A DNA stretch of 64,000 nucleotides, taken from positions 310,001 to 374,000 of the forward strand of contig NZ_JAPMLT010000001.1 in NCBI RefSeq assembly GCF_026410385.1, given 5' to 3'. Of the stretch, positions 44,710 to 52,186 are shown piece by piece (positions within the stretch are counted from its first letter, which is position 1; the number at the start of each line of letters is the position of its first letter). Made by a program: the position numbers and the translations under genes. This DNA is from Tumebacillus lacus. GTDB taxonomy: Bacteria > Bacillota > Bacilli > Tumebacillales > Tumebacillaceae. The notes beneath the pieces were generated by a model. The model did not search any database. It had not been told where the DNA came from and saw nothing but the letters and a program-made list of their open reading frames with translations.

Positions 44710-45252
44710 ATGTCTCGAATTCGTATAGTTCCGGTCTTCGTCGTCCTCGCTGTGGCACTGTCTGTCTTGTTTGGCGGTTGGGAGCTGTACCGCAATTTCG
44801 GCTTGGTGCGCCCCCTCGAAGATACACTGCTGCAAGACAGCGCGGTCAAACGCGTCGAGACGATCGTCCAAGGTTCGGATCGTGAAATCAAGATCGAGAT
44901 GAAACCGGTCGCCGATCTGCAGGTGACCTATGAAGCGCTGGAGGAGAAAGTCTACAACTCGCTCGGCACAAAACAAGTCAAGATCGACCTGCTCGACACT
45001 CGCGACGAAGGCCTGAAGACCTTCTATCGCGATCTGCAACCGACCCTGTACGCCGGGATCGCGCAAGGGGACTTCCCGGCGATGATCGAACGCGTGCAGG
45101 CTGAGGCTGGCAAAGCCGGTGTGGAGTCGAACCTGTCGATGAACGACCGCTATATTTTTGTTCAACTGGAAAAAGGGGATCACTACCTCTACGAAGTGTT
45201 GCCATATCAAGCGGTGACCGTTGAACAGCTGATGGGGGTGTCGTCGCTGTGA
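44710..45252 (+). CDS. membrane-anchored protein coupled to an FtsH-like protease
   Basis: A protein of 180 residues with one N-terminal membrane helix (VPVFVVLAVALSVLFGGWEL) and an outer alpha/beta domain (REIKIEMKPVADLQVTYEAL, then KVYNSLGTKQVKIDLL) with no recognised family. The stop overlaps the start of the FtsH-like gene by 4 bases (GTGA). Since that protease lacks the usual extracytoplasmic domain, this protein may supply a substitute or act as an adaptor; this is inference from coupling. Confidence 0.75.
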   Translation: MSRIRIVPVFVVLAVALSVLFGGWELYRNFGLVRPLEDTLLQDSAVKRVETIVQGSDREIKIEMKPVADLQVTYEALEEKVYNSLGTKQVKIDLLDTRDEGLKTFYRDLQPTLYAGIAQGDFPAMIERVQAEAGKAGVESNLSMNDRYIFVQLEKGDHYLYEVLPYQAVTVEQLMGVSSL

Positions 45253-46751
45253 AGACCTATTTGAAAGAAGTGGTGCTCGGGCTCGGCTTTGCGACGCTCG
45301 TGTTCGTCGGCTTTACCTTCCCGGGCTATCTGTTCCCGTTTTTCCTGCTGTTCTCGCTGCTGTTCGCCGCGAGCGTGATGATCGAAAAAAATCGCAGTGC
45401 CGCAGCCGGCGTCACCGGCGAAGTGGCCAAATCGCATCAGATCGAGTTTCACCAGATCGGCGGCCAGGACATGGCCAAGCGCGAGATCATGGAGGCGCTT
45501 GATTTCCTCAAGCACCGTGACCAGATCCAAACGCTTGGCATCCGTCCGCTCAAGGGCCTGATCCTCTCCGGCCCGCCCGGCACCGGTAAAACGCTGCTGG
45601 CCAAAGCGGCGGCGACCTACACCGACTCGGCGTTTGTCGCCGCATCGGGCTCGGAGTTTGTCGAGATGTACGTCGGTGTCGGCGCATCCCGCGTCCGCGA
45701 CCTGTTTAAAAAAGCGCGTCTGGCCGCGAAAAAAGAAGGCAAAGACACGGCGATCGTCTTCATCGACGAGATCGACGTGATCGGCGGCAAGCGGGGTAGC
45801 ACCGGTTCGCACCAAGAGTACGACCAGACGCTGAACCAACTGCTGACCGAGATGGACGGCATGGGCACGACCACCTCGCCGATGGTGCTGGTGATCGCCG
45901 CGACCAACCGACTGGACATGCTCGACCCGGCACTGATCCGCCCGGGCCGCTTCGACCGTCAGATCAAAGTCGATCTGCCGGACAAGACCGGCCGACTGCA
46001 TATCCTCGAGATCCAGACCAAAAACAAACCGCTGGCCGACAGCGTCGACCTGGAGCAGGTCGCTCGCGAAACGTACGGCTTCTCCGGCGCGCAGCTCGAG
46101 AGCCTGTGCAACGAAGCGGCGATCCTCGCGATGCGCGAAAGCAAGGAACAGATCGAGCAGCTGCATTTCCGCGACTCGGTCGACAAAGTGCTGCTCGGTG
46201 AGCGCACCGGCAAGCGCCCGCGTGAAGAAGAGCTGGAGCGCGTCGCCGTCCACGAACTGGGTCACGCGATCACCAGTGAACTGGTGCGCTCCCAGTCGGT
46301 GTCGCACATCACCATCGCCCCGCGCGGCAACGCGCTTGGATTTGTGCGCCAAGTCCCGGAGAGCGACGGCTATCTGTACACGTACGACCAACTGGTCAAC
46401 CAGATCATCGTCGCCCTCGGCGGCACCGTCGCCGAAGAACTGATCTACGGCAACCGCTCCACCGGCGCACAAGGCGACATCCAGCAAGCGACCAACATGG
46501 CACGCACGATCATCGCCTGCGGTCTGTCTACGCTGGGCATCGTCGACATCGAGAACCTGCAAAAGAACATCCTCGATGAGGAGATCCGCCGCATCTTCGC
46601 AGAGATCTACGACCGCACCCGCGAGATGCTGTCCGTCTATGAAGAAGGCATCCGCACGCTGTCGGTCGACCTCGTCCGCGACGAGAACATGACGGGCGAC
46701 GAGTTCCGCACGTGGCTGCAAGCGCAGATCAAGGAGCCTGTTTCTGTTTAA
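45249..46751 (+). CDS. FtsH-like AAA+ zinc metalloprotease
   Basis: A protein of 500 residues. Two close membrane helices (about 8-45) lack the outer domain of normal FtsH. The AAA domain has GPPGTGKT (108-115), IVFIDEIDVIGG and the second-region-of-homology string PALIRPGRFDRQ. The protease domain has the zinc site HELGH (335-339) and the third ligand Asp in GAQGDIQQAT (about 410). It probably degrades membrane proteins in an ATP-dependent way. The tail after 480 is shorter than in the housekeeping FtsH, so this is likely a specialised paralogue. Confidence 0.9.
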   Translation: MKTYLKEVVLGLGFATLVFVGFTFPGYLFPFFLLFSLLFAASVMIEKNRSAAAGVTGEVAKSHQIEFHQIGGQDMAKREIMEALDFLKHRDQIQTLGIRPLKGLILSGPPGTGKTLLAKAAATYTDSAFVAASGSEFVEMYVGVGASRVRDLFKKARLAAKKEGKDTAIVFIDEIDVIGGKRGSTGSHQEYDQTLNQLLTEMDGMGTTTSPMVLVIAATNRLDMLDPALIRPGRFDRQIKVDLPDKTGRLHILEIQTKNKPLADSVDLEQVARETYGFSGAQLESLCNEAAILAMRESKEQIEQLHFRDSVDKVLLGERTGKRPREEELERVAVHELGHAITSELVRSQSVSHITIAPRGNALGFVRQVPESDGYLYTYDQLVNQIIVALGGTVAEELIYGNRSTGAQGDIQQATNMARTIIACGLSTLGIVDIENLQKNILDEEIRRIFAEIYDRTREMLSVYEEGIRTLSVDLVRDENMTGDEFRTWLQAQIKEPVSV

Positions 46752-46769
46752 ACAAAATATTGTTGCATC

Positions 46770-46798
46770 TTGCACAACTCTCAACTTGCCTGTAAAAT
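46770..46798 (+). promoter_or_regulatory. promoter of the YiaA-like gene
   Basis: TTGCAC and TAAAAT are spaced by 17 bases, 30 bases before the start codon. Confidence 0.65.
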
Positions 46799-46811
46799 AT
46801 TAGCAGGCAAG
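46785..46811. repeat. 8-bp inverted repeat around a -10 box
   Basis: CTTGCCTG and CAGGCAAG flank the TAAAAT box of the preceding promoter with an 11-base gap. The right half touches the ribosome binding site, so it could be an operator or a 5' hairpin. Confidence 0.6.
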
Positions 46812-46827
46812 GAGGGGGTGCATACTC

Positions 46828-47070
46828 ATGAGAAACAGAAAACGCAACACGCCAGCCTTCACGTTCCTCGCATGGGCCTCGTTCGTCGCAGCGTTCGCCG
46901 CGATGTACATCGGCATCTGGACGTTGGAAGAGCCGCTGTCGGTTAAGGGATATTATGCAGTGACCGCGATGTTCTTGGTGATGTCGTCGTTTGTCTTGCA
47001 AAAGACGATTCGCGATAATCAAGAGGACGCGGACAGCATGCCGCCAAACTCTCAAAACACAGACCAGTAA
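46828..47070 (+). CDS. YiaA/YiaB-family two-helix membrane protein
   Basis: An 80-residue protein with two membrane helices (AFTFLAWASFVAAFAAMYIG and GYYAVTAMFLVMSSFVL), a short loop and the conserved VKGYY and KTIRDNQ strings of the YiaAB domain. It sits in the cytoplasmic membrane; its role is unknown. GGAGGGGG precedes the ATG, and a strong promoter/operator lies upstream. Confidence 0.8.
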   Translation: MRNRKRNTPAFTFLAWASFVAAFAAMYIGIWTLEEPLSVKGYYAVTAMFLVMSSFVLQKTIRDNQEDADSMPPNSQNTDQ

Positions 47071-47084
47071 TGGTTGGAAGCAAT

Positions 47085-47128
47085 AAAAGAGCGATTCTGC
47101 GACTGATGCGCGGAATCGCTCTTTTTCT
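47085..47128 (+). terminator. terminator after the YiaA-like gene
   Basis: AAAAGAGCGATTC pairs with GAATCGCTCTTTT across a 15-base loop, with T-run. Confidence 0.85.
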
Positions 47129-47205
47129 TGTTTACAAACATTCGCTTCTTATATACGATGCCTTTTGCGAGTATTTCAGCCATGTGATCGGCAACTTCCT
47201 TATCT

Positions 47206-47406
47206 GTGTTCGGGAGAAGGTGCCCATACTGGACGAGCGCGACTGGTACTGGGCACGATGAAGTGGCTGGCGATCTACGTCAAGCGGGCTCGTACCTGCT
47301 GGAGCAACCGTATATGCGAAGCAAGAAGGTCGCTTCTGTGATCGACGGCATGATTTACGAACGGATGTGTGAGGAAGGCTTGGCAGAAAGCACGTACCAC
47401 GTCTGA
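47206..47406 (+). CDS. short unassigned ORF, possibly a gene fragment
   Basis: The coding-like part is the last 40 residues (LEQPYMRSKKVASVIDGMIY, then ERMCEEGLAESTYHV); the first 25 codons look non-coding and no ribosome binding site is seen. It may be the end of a decayed gene. I do not recognise the family. The remaining bases from 47129 to 47463 show nothing else that I can support. Confidence 0.2.
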   Translation: MFGRRCPYWTSATGTGHDEVAGDLRQAGSYLLEQPYMRSKKVASVIDGMIYERMCEEGLAESTYHV

Positions 47407-47463
47407 CTTTGCTAAAAACGGTGGAGTTTTTTCAGAGTAAAATCAGAGTCATATTAAAGGGAA

Positions 47464-47494
47464 TTGGAGTCAAGCCCTGTTACTATGATAGTAT
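47464..47494 (+). promoter_or_regulatory. extended -10 promoter of the structured leader
   Basis: TGATAGTAT (TG extension plus TAGTAT) at 47486-47494 with TTGGAG 19 bases upstream. Transcription would begin near 47501, at the first hairpin. Confidence 0.45.
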
Positions 47495-47500
47495 GAGGTG

Positions 47501-47760
47501 CTTGAGGGGAGACCTCAAGAGAGCGTCGGAAGACGGATAAATAAGACCGCTGCGAGACTGAGTGTGAACTCAGTCTGCTGGACACAGGCGTTTGTTTTCG
47601 TCCTTAGAGGAAAATGTCGAACAACGTGGAATAAATCACCGAATCCGAAAAAGGACGCCCCCTCCAGGACTCAGGCTTTGTTCCTGGGTTGTCTGCGCAC
47701 TTGGTTGACTCGTGTTGCAATGGGGACATTAGGCCGGTGTCTTGATCCACAACATTTCTA
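47501..47760 (+). ncRNA. candidate structured RNA or long 5' leader, class unknown
   Basis: No coding frame fits here, but several compact hairpins follow each other: CTTGAGG/CCTCAAG with loop GGAGA (47501-47519), CGTC/GACG with tetraloop GGAA (47524-47535), AGACTGAGT/ACTCAGTCT with tetraloop GTGA (47555-47576), and CCAGGA/TCCTGG (47664-47687). Two have GNRA-type tetraloops, typical of folded RNA. It could be a riboswitch-like leader of the gene at 47832 or a free RNA. I matched it to no known family. Confidence 0.45.
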
Positions 47761-47831
47761 TAAGTAGCAGGAATTTGTTTATGAAAGTAGTATATAGTTT
47801 CTTGGTGGTTGCGATAAAAGGGAGTGTTCAT

Positions 47832-48581
47832 ATGTTCAAAAATGCAAAGGGTCTCATTGCCGGTATCATCATCGGCGCGGTGGTGGCCGGCACGGGTGTA
47901 GCGGCCGCAGACCAGACGGTTAACGCTTATCTTAGCTCGTTCAAATTCAAGTTCAATGGCGTGGAGAAGCAATTGCCGGAGGGCTACACGGTCCTCAACT
48001 ACCAGAACCGATCCTACGTCCCTGCGCGCTTCGTTGCAGAGTCGATGGGCGGGAATGTGGAGTTCGATGTGGCAACAGGGACGGTCAATATTCATGCCAA
48101 CAGCAATGAGCAAAACAAGCAGGAAATCAAAGATTTAGTCGGTATCGCGGATGTGTACCGCAGACTGGGCGACCTAGAAGACCACCTAGACGAGTTAAAC
48201 AGTTCGCTTAGTTTAGCTTGGACGGGAGTTGAGTATCGCTATACCACCGAGGGGCTCGATCTATCAAAAAAGCGACATGAATTTACCACGAAGGTAATGA
48301 TGGATTTCGCAACATATACTGATTCATATTTTTCTACTATCGGAGGTGAGTCAAACCCGCACTATAAGGCGATAGAACCGATTTACAAAAAATATCTCGA
48401 TTCACTCATTGCTTTGGATGAATCTATTAAGGGTTTGCGGGCTTATTACGATACACGCAATCAAACATCGTACGATTATTATATGAGAAACCGTGAAAAA
48501 GCTTTAGACCTATACTCGGCTGCTGACCAAGAAACTGCGTTTCATTACAATGGTATCTTGCAATTGATTCGTAATAAATAA
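47832..48581 (+). CDS. secreted or anchored protein with copper amine oxidase N-terminal-like domain
   Basis: A protein of 249 residues. A signal or anchor segment (KGLIAGIIIGAVVAGTGVAA) is followed by a stalk domain of the copper amine oxidase N-terminal type (FKFNGVEKQLPEGYTVLNY, then SYVPARFVAESMGGNVEFD), found in many Bacillales surface proteins. The remaining 150 residues are helical and AT-rich, with no known domain. The ATG at 47832 has AAGGGAG seven bases before it. It lies downstream of the structured leader. Probably exported; role unknown. Confidence 0.7.
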   Translation: MFKNAKGLIAGIIIGAVVAGTGVAAADQTVNAYLSSFKFKFNGVEKQLPEGYTVLNYQNRSYVPARFVAESMGGNVEFDVATGTVNIHANSNEQNKQEIKDLVGIADVYRRLGDLEDHLDELNSSLSLAWTGVEYRYTTEGLDLSKKRHEFTTKVMMDFATYTDSYFSTIGGESNPHYKAIEPIYKKYLDSLIALDESIKGLRAYYDTRNQTSYDYYMRNREKALDLYSAADQETAFHYNGILQLIRNK

Positions 48582-48595
48582 TATCGCATAGGCGT

Positions 48596-48624
48596 TGTGT
48601 TAATGATTATGGGGTGTTACAATA
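48596..48624 (+). promoter_or_regulatory. promoter for a short RNA/leader
   Basis: TTGTGT and TACAAT are spaced by 17 bases, about 65 bases before the terminator at 48687. Confidence 0.5.
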
Positions 48625-48630
48625 ACTACA

Positions 48631-48716
48631 ATTGATAGCTTATCTCGAGCCTGCGAACGAATTGCACAAGCGTAACGCGCCGCCCGAGCCCCGGTAAACA
48701 ACGCCGGGGCTTTTCT
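48631..48716 (+). ncRNA. candidate short RNA or attenuator
   Basis: The promoter at 48596-48624 and the terminator at 48687-48716 frame an 85-base transcript with no coding frame. Since the gene at 48739 begins 23 bases after the terminator, this may be an attenuated leader rather than an independent RNA. Confidence 0.35.
48687..48716 (+). terminator. intrinsic terminator directly before the gene at 48739
   Basis: An 8-bp GC-rich stem AGCCCCGG/CCGGGGCT with a 9-base loop and TTTTCT tail. Confidence 0.85.
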
Positions 48717-48738
48717 ATTAGCAAAGGAGGTTCACATC

Positions 48739-49701
48739 ATGTATGAAGGTAAAAGCGTAAAGCAAGTTACGGAAGAATTGAAAATGATATCAGAACAATT
48801 TTCGGAATCAAGAAAGGCAATCACTGAATCAATACGTGCGACATCTGAACAGATTAACCGCGCTTTTGAACCGATTAACGAAGGGCTACAGAACATAGCG
48901 CAGCAAATTGATCAAAGTTGGAGACAACCGATCATAAAAATGTTAGGCAGTATCGTCTTTTTTCCAGACCTTACTGAACTTGCAGAACGATTGCAGGAAT
49001 CTGCAGGCGAGTACGAAAGCATCATGGATGCATACCCAGTTGCTATGGTGGCGCTGGGGTGGCCACCTGATCTCAATATACCGATGCCTATGGTGCCAGA
49101 GGTCGTAGAAATATATAACGATAAGCCAATAGATGAGGCAAAGGGAATTGTCTCGAAAATGATCGTGGACTTTTACGATGATGAAGAGGTGATAAAGCTA
49201 ATTATTAGTACTTGGGGAAAATACGAGTGGCTTGCTCATAGGTATCCAATACTTGAGGATAGCGTAAATGCACACCTTGAAGGCAAGTATAATCTATCAA
49301 TCCCCGCAATGTTGCCTCATTTTGAAGGTGTTGTCGTTGATTGGGCCCAAAAGGTAGGAAAAATGCAGAACGGGGAGCTCAAAGAATACATTCTTTCGAT
49401 GAAATTGAACAATAAACGGGATCGTTTTTTAGTCGAGATACAAAAGTTCTTCATCGAAAAGTTGTTGGAAGGCTTTGAGCACGGTGCTCAACTTAGCGAA
49501 CCCTTAAGTAGACATGCCATACTTCACGGAGCTGATTGGCGATACGGAACAAAGGAAAATTCGCTAAAAGTGGTTCTGTTTTTCGATTGCGTGATCGACT
49601 CAATTTCGAGACTGAGAGAAAATGGTGTTACTGCTAACCCAAGGCCCAAAAAGGTTAGGGAAAGAAGCCACAAGTCTAAAAATAGTAAGGTAAGAACGTA
49701 A
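48739..49701 (+). CDS. hypothetical protein with HEPN-like C-terminus
   Basis: A protein of 320 residues. The N-terminus (about 5-65) is a coiled coil (EELKMISEQFSESRKAITES). The C-terminal region contains SRHAILHGADWRYGTKENSL followed by KVVLFFDCVIDSI, a pattern like the R-x-n-H end of HEPN-type ribonuclease domains found in abortive infection proteins. This is a weak, motif-based match. The gene is AT-rich, has AAAGGAGG before the ATG and sits beside HicAB and another HEPN-like gene, so a defence role is plausible. Confidence 0.65.
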   Translation: MYEGKSVKQVTEELKMISEQFSESRKAITESIRATSEQINRAFEPINEGLQNIAQQIDQSWRQPIIKMLGSIVFFPDLTELAERLQESAGEYESIMDAYPVAMVALGWPPDLNIPMPMVPEVVEIYNDKPIDEAKGIVSKMIVDFYDDEEVIKLIISTWGKYEWLAHRYPILEDSVNAHLEGKYNLSIPAMLPHFEGVVVDWAQKVGKMQNGELKEYILSMKLNNKRDRFLVEIQKFFIEKLLEGFEHGAQLSEPLSRHAILHGADWRYGTKENSLKVVLFFDCVIDSISRLRENGVTANPRPKKVRERSHKSKNSKVRT

Positions 49702-49723
49702 TATGCTGCTTTTATTGCTAATA

Positions 49724-49765
49724 AACCCCGCATGACAGGAGGGACTCTGTCATGCGGGGTTTTCT
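49724..49765. terminator. terminator after the HEPN-like gene
   Basis: A 15-bp stem AACCCCGCATGACAG/CTGTCATGCGGGGTT with an 8-base loop. It lies between convergent genes. Confidence 0.9.
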
Positions 49766-49792
49766 ATCAGCGCACTTATATTTTTTTTACTT

Positions 49793-50218
49793 TTATTCCT
49801 TGGCCTTAGATGGATCTACAACCCCAAGGGTCTGTTTCAGGGCGTCCTGCAACACCTGAGAGAAATTCACGTTATGCTCTTCTGCCATGTCATTGAGCCA
49901 CTGGGGGATGGTGAGTGTTTTCTTTACAGCCTTGTTCCTCATCATTGAGCGGAAAGGAATCATTCGTACTTCCACGTATGAAACGTACTCATTTTCACTC
50001 AACGTTTTGAGAAGAGATTCTAGACCAAATGGTTCGGGGATTTGTTCGCCATCCTGCTCCATACCGTAGATATGAAGTCCAAGTGCTTCTTTGGCGTTTT
50101 GATTCGCGGTTTCTGGATCGGATCCGCCGGTGTAACATCCGGGAAGCTCGGGAAATCTCACCGAGATACCGTCTTCGTCGCGGCTGCAGATCGCCCAGAA
50201 CCAGTAGATATCTTTCAT
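49793..50218 (-). CDS. hicB: HicB family antitoxin
   Basis: A protein of 141 residues with the HicB fold (ISVRFPELPGCYTGGSDPE, then ANQNAKEALGLHIYGM) and a C-terminal ribbon-helix-helix (KTLTIPQWLNDMAEEHNVNF) for DNA binding. It should neutralise HicA and repress the operon at the repeats near 50493-50539. It is downstream of hicA, 39 bases apart. Confidence 0.93.
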   Translation of the reverse strand: MKDIYWFWAICSRDEDGISVRFPELPGCYTGGSDPETANQNAKEALGLHIYGMEQDGEQIPEPFGLESLLKTLSENEYVSYVEVRMIPFRSMMRNKAVKKTLTIPQWLNDMAEEHNVNFSQVLQDALKQTLGVVDPSKAKE

Positions 50219-50257
50219 GCTGATGCGCCTCCTTTGTTCCGAGTGAAGCGGAGGGGG

Positions 50258-50464
50258 TTAGTCCCCCTCAACCTCGATCTCGGCTTGCTTCAGGATGTTC
50301 TTGACAGTCCCGAGTGGTGTGTCCTTCTGCGGGTGCGGCACGGTGACCCTGTTCTTCTTTGTGGGGTGCTTTAGTTGGATGTGGCTCCCAACTTGGTGGG
50401 CGATGCGCCAGCCGTCCCGCTCCAGCAGACGGAGCATCTTGCGTGAGTCTCTGTATTCTTTCAT
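50258..50464 (-). CDS. hicA: HicA family mRNA interferase toxin
   Basis: A protein of 68 residues with the double-stranded RNA-binding-like HicA fold: MLRLLERDGWRIAHQVGSHI with the catalytic His28 in GSHIQL, and RVTVPHPQKDTPLGTVKNIL. It cleaves mRNA when free of HicB. GAAGGAGGGA precedes the ATG, and a near-consensus promoter lies upstream. Confidence 0.93.
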   Translation of the reverse strand: MKEYRDSRKMLRLLERDGWRIAHQVGSHIQLKHPTKKNRVTVPHPQKDTPLGTVKNILKQAEIEVEGD

Positions 50465-50485
50465 CGTGTCCCTCCTTCTGACTAT

Positions 50486-50514
50486 AGTTTAACACGTGCT
50501 TTTGTACGTGTCAA
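50486..50514 (-). promoter_or_regulatory. hicAB promoter
   Basis: On the minus strand TTGACA and TAAACT are spaced by exactly 17 bases, a near-ideal sigma-A promoter. Confidence 0.8.
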
Positions 50515-50539
50515 AGAGGTGGCACGTGCGAATGTACGT
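50493..50539. repeat. direct repeat pair, likely HicB operator
   Basis: CACGTGC-N4-GTACGT occurs at 50493-50509 and again at 50523-50539, 30 bp apart (about three helical turns). Each copy is itself partly palindromic, and the first covers the promoter spacer. Confidence 0.7.
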
Positions 50540-50542
50540 ATC

Positions 50543-50852
50543 AAGATGAGTCATCTCCCTTCAAGCCGCACTTCCATCGATCCCCTCTACCTTACATAGC
50601 TCCACCATGTGACAATCAGCATGAGGTGCGACCTATGTTGTTCACACCCATCAAGCCTATGCTACTCGGTATGCGGCACGAGGCTTTTGATGATTACCGA
50701 TAATAGCATCTTGATAAAGACACTGAGAAATCAATAGTTTCTACGATGTAGATATACGCATAATGATATATAGCAGACAAATACTTCCCATCTTAAACTA
50801 AAAAATGTATTATAGTATAGGTGTTTCTAGATTGAAATAGGGAGGAATAATA
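50543..50852. other. intergenic region without a supported gene
   Basis: About 310 bp between the hicAB operator and the frameshifted gene. I see no coding frame or RNA gene. AT-rich sequence with a possible -10 (TATTAT at 50808-50813) lies before the next gene, without a good -35. Confidence 0.4.
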
Positions 50853-51864
50853 TTGGATAACGAGAAAAATATAGCCATTGCAGAGTTGGCTACTGTTTTA
50901 ACTAACAACTCTATTCTTGATCCTCAATCGTTTGGACGCCAGGAAATTTGGGGGAAGATCCTTCTAACATCGGGCCAAAAACAATTGTGGGATGAACACG
51001 CTCAGTATCTTGTACCCACAAATGTGGATGACTGGGGGACAAAAAAAAAATAAGCAGTATGATTATCGTTTCACATCTGTTTATGAGATATTAAGAGAGG
51101 TTTATTCGGAAGGGGCGGAAGGGGCTTTCAACAAATTGATTGGAACGATTGCTTCTTTCATGGAGGTAGAAGATATTTGTTTTGGTCTCACTAAAACTCG
51201 AGATGAGATGGCGTGGGATAGAAAAGAAGTTCTGGAGAGATGCACAGATAACGGTTTTTCAAATTATATTACCCCTTTTCTGACGGATGATTTTAAGAAA
51301 TTTGAAAATTGCATTCGAGTTTTGGGCTTTGATCTTGAGATTCTTCCCCAAAATATAATTGTAAGGCCTGCTATTAATGGAGTGTTTCAGAGGTCCAAAG
51401 ATGTAAGTTTACTAGAGATCTGGCTTGAAAGGAATTATCGAAATTCTGCGGTCAATTACAGAGAAGCATTGAGCTCGGTATTGGAAGGCAATCCGATAGC
51501 TTGTATAACAGCATGTAGAAATATGCTAACGGGGGTTTATGAGCAGCACATTCAGCCTCCGAATCAACACTGGCACAACGGGTTATTTCATATACTTCCC
51601 GAGGAACTTGTTGGCACGGACACTTACTCTTCGATTCTAAATGCTGTACAACAAAGTAAAAAGCAAGGACTCCAAGCTGGATACAAGAGGTTTAACGTGG
51701 TTTACTCCTTGTATTCGCTTTTAAGTCACCTTGGTGCGCATCAAGCAGAATGTATCCCTATGTTAAAAGAGAAACAGGTATCAAACGAGGATGCCCTTTT
51801 ATGTCTGCGCATGACAGAGGATGTTCTGATTTATACAATGAACCTACTTGGCAAGAATACTTAG
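50853..51864 (+). pseudogene. HEPN/Abi-like gene with a frameshift at a run of ten A
   Basis: Two frames are joined at the run of ten A at 51041-51050. The first gives 66 residues from a TTG behind GGGAGG and stops right after the run; the second continues without a stop to 51864. Removing one A yields a single 336-residue protein through DDWGTKKNKQYDYRF. The C-terminus (VLEGNPIACITACRNMLTGV, then LLSHLGAHQ) resembles the helical Abi-C/HEPN domains of abortive infection proteins, a weak match. It may be a real mutant, an assembly error, or a gene expressed by slippage on the A run. Confidence 0.6.
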
Positions 51865-51903
51865 CAAGCGTTACAGTGCAACCCATTTGTTTTACCTCCG
51901 TCT

Positions 51904-51929
51904 AGAGACCTTTTTAGGTCTCTTTTTAA
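51904..51929 (+). terminator. terminator after the HEPN/Abi-like gene
   Basis: AGAGACC/GGTCTCT stem around TTTTTA, followed by TTTTT. Confidence 0.85.
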
Positions 51930-52034
51930 AATTTGGTAGTATTATTGATTTACAAAAGGAAAGACAAAGATTCAATCAAGATAGAGGTATGACTGAGCTG
52001 TGAGTGGAATTTTACACATAAAGGAGTGAGTGCT

Positions 52035-52115
52035 TTGGATATATCTAAGACGCTTCCACTAGTTTTCTCGATGGCTGCAATGCCGTTCTGGAGTCTCCCG
52101 TTCTGCTGGTATTAA
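52035..52115 (+). CDS. possible 26-residue hydrophobic peptide
   Basis: A TTG behind AAAGGAGTGAG opens a frame of 26 codons, MDISKTLPLVFSMAAMPFW and so on. It is hydrophobic with several aromatic residues, as in small membrane peptides. A different frame just after it (ESPVLLVLKQGGKSFSVSLG, ending at about 52180) also looks coding-like, so the region could instead hold the remains of a broken gene. Confidence 0.25.
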   Translation: MDISKTLPLVFSMAAMPFWSLPFCWY

Positions 52116-52186
52116 AACAAGGTGGGAAATCGTTCTCGGTATCACTCGGCAAAATGCGACTAGTTAATTGGGAGTTGTGATATTTT

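Noticed and set aside
47206-47406. Phage integrase or transposase fragment
   Set aside because: The 40 coding-like residues show no catalytic motif of either family, so it is left as an unassigned fragment.
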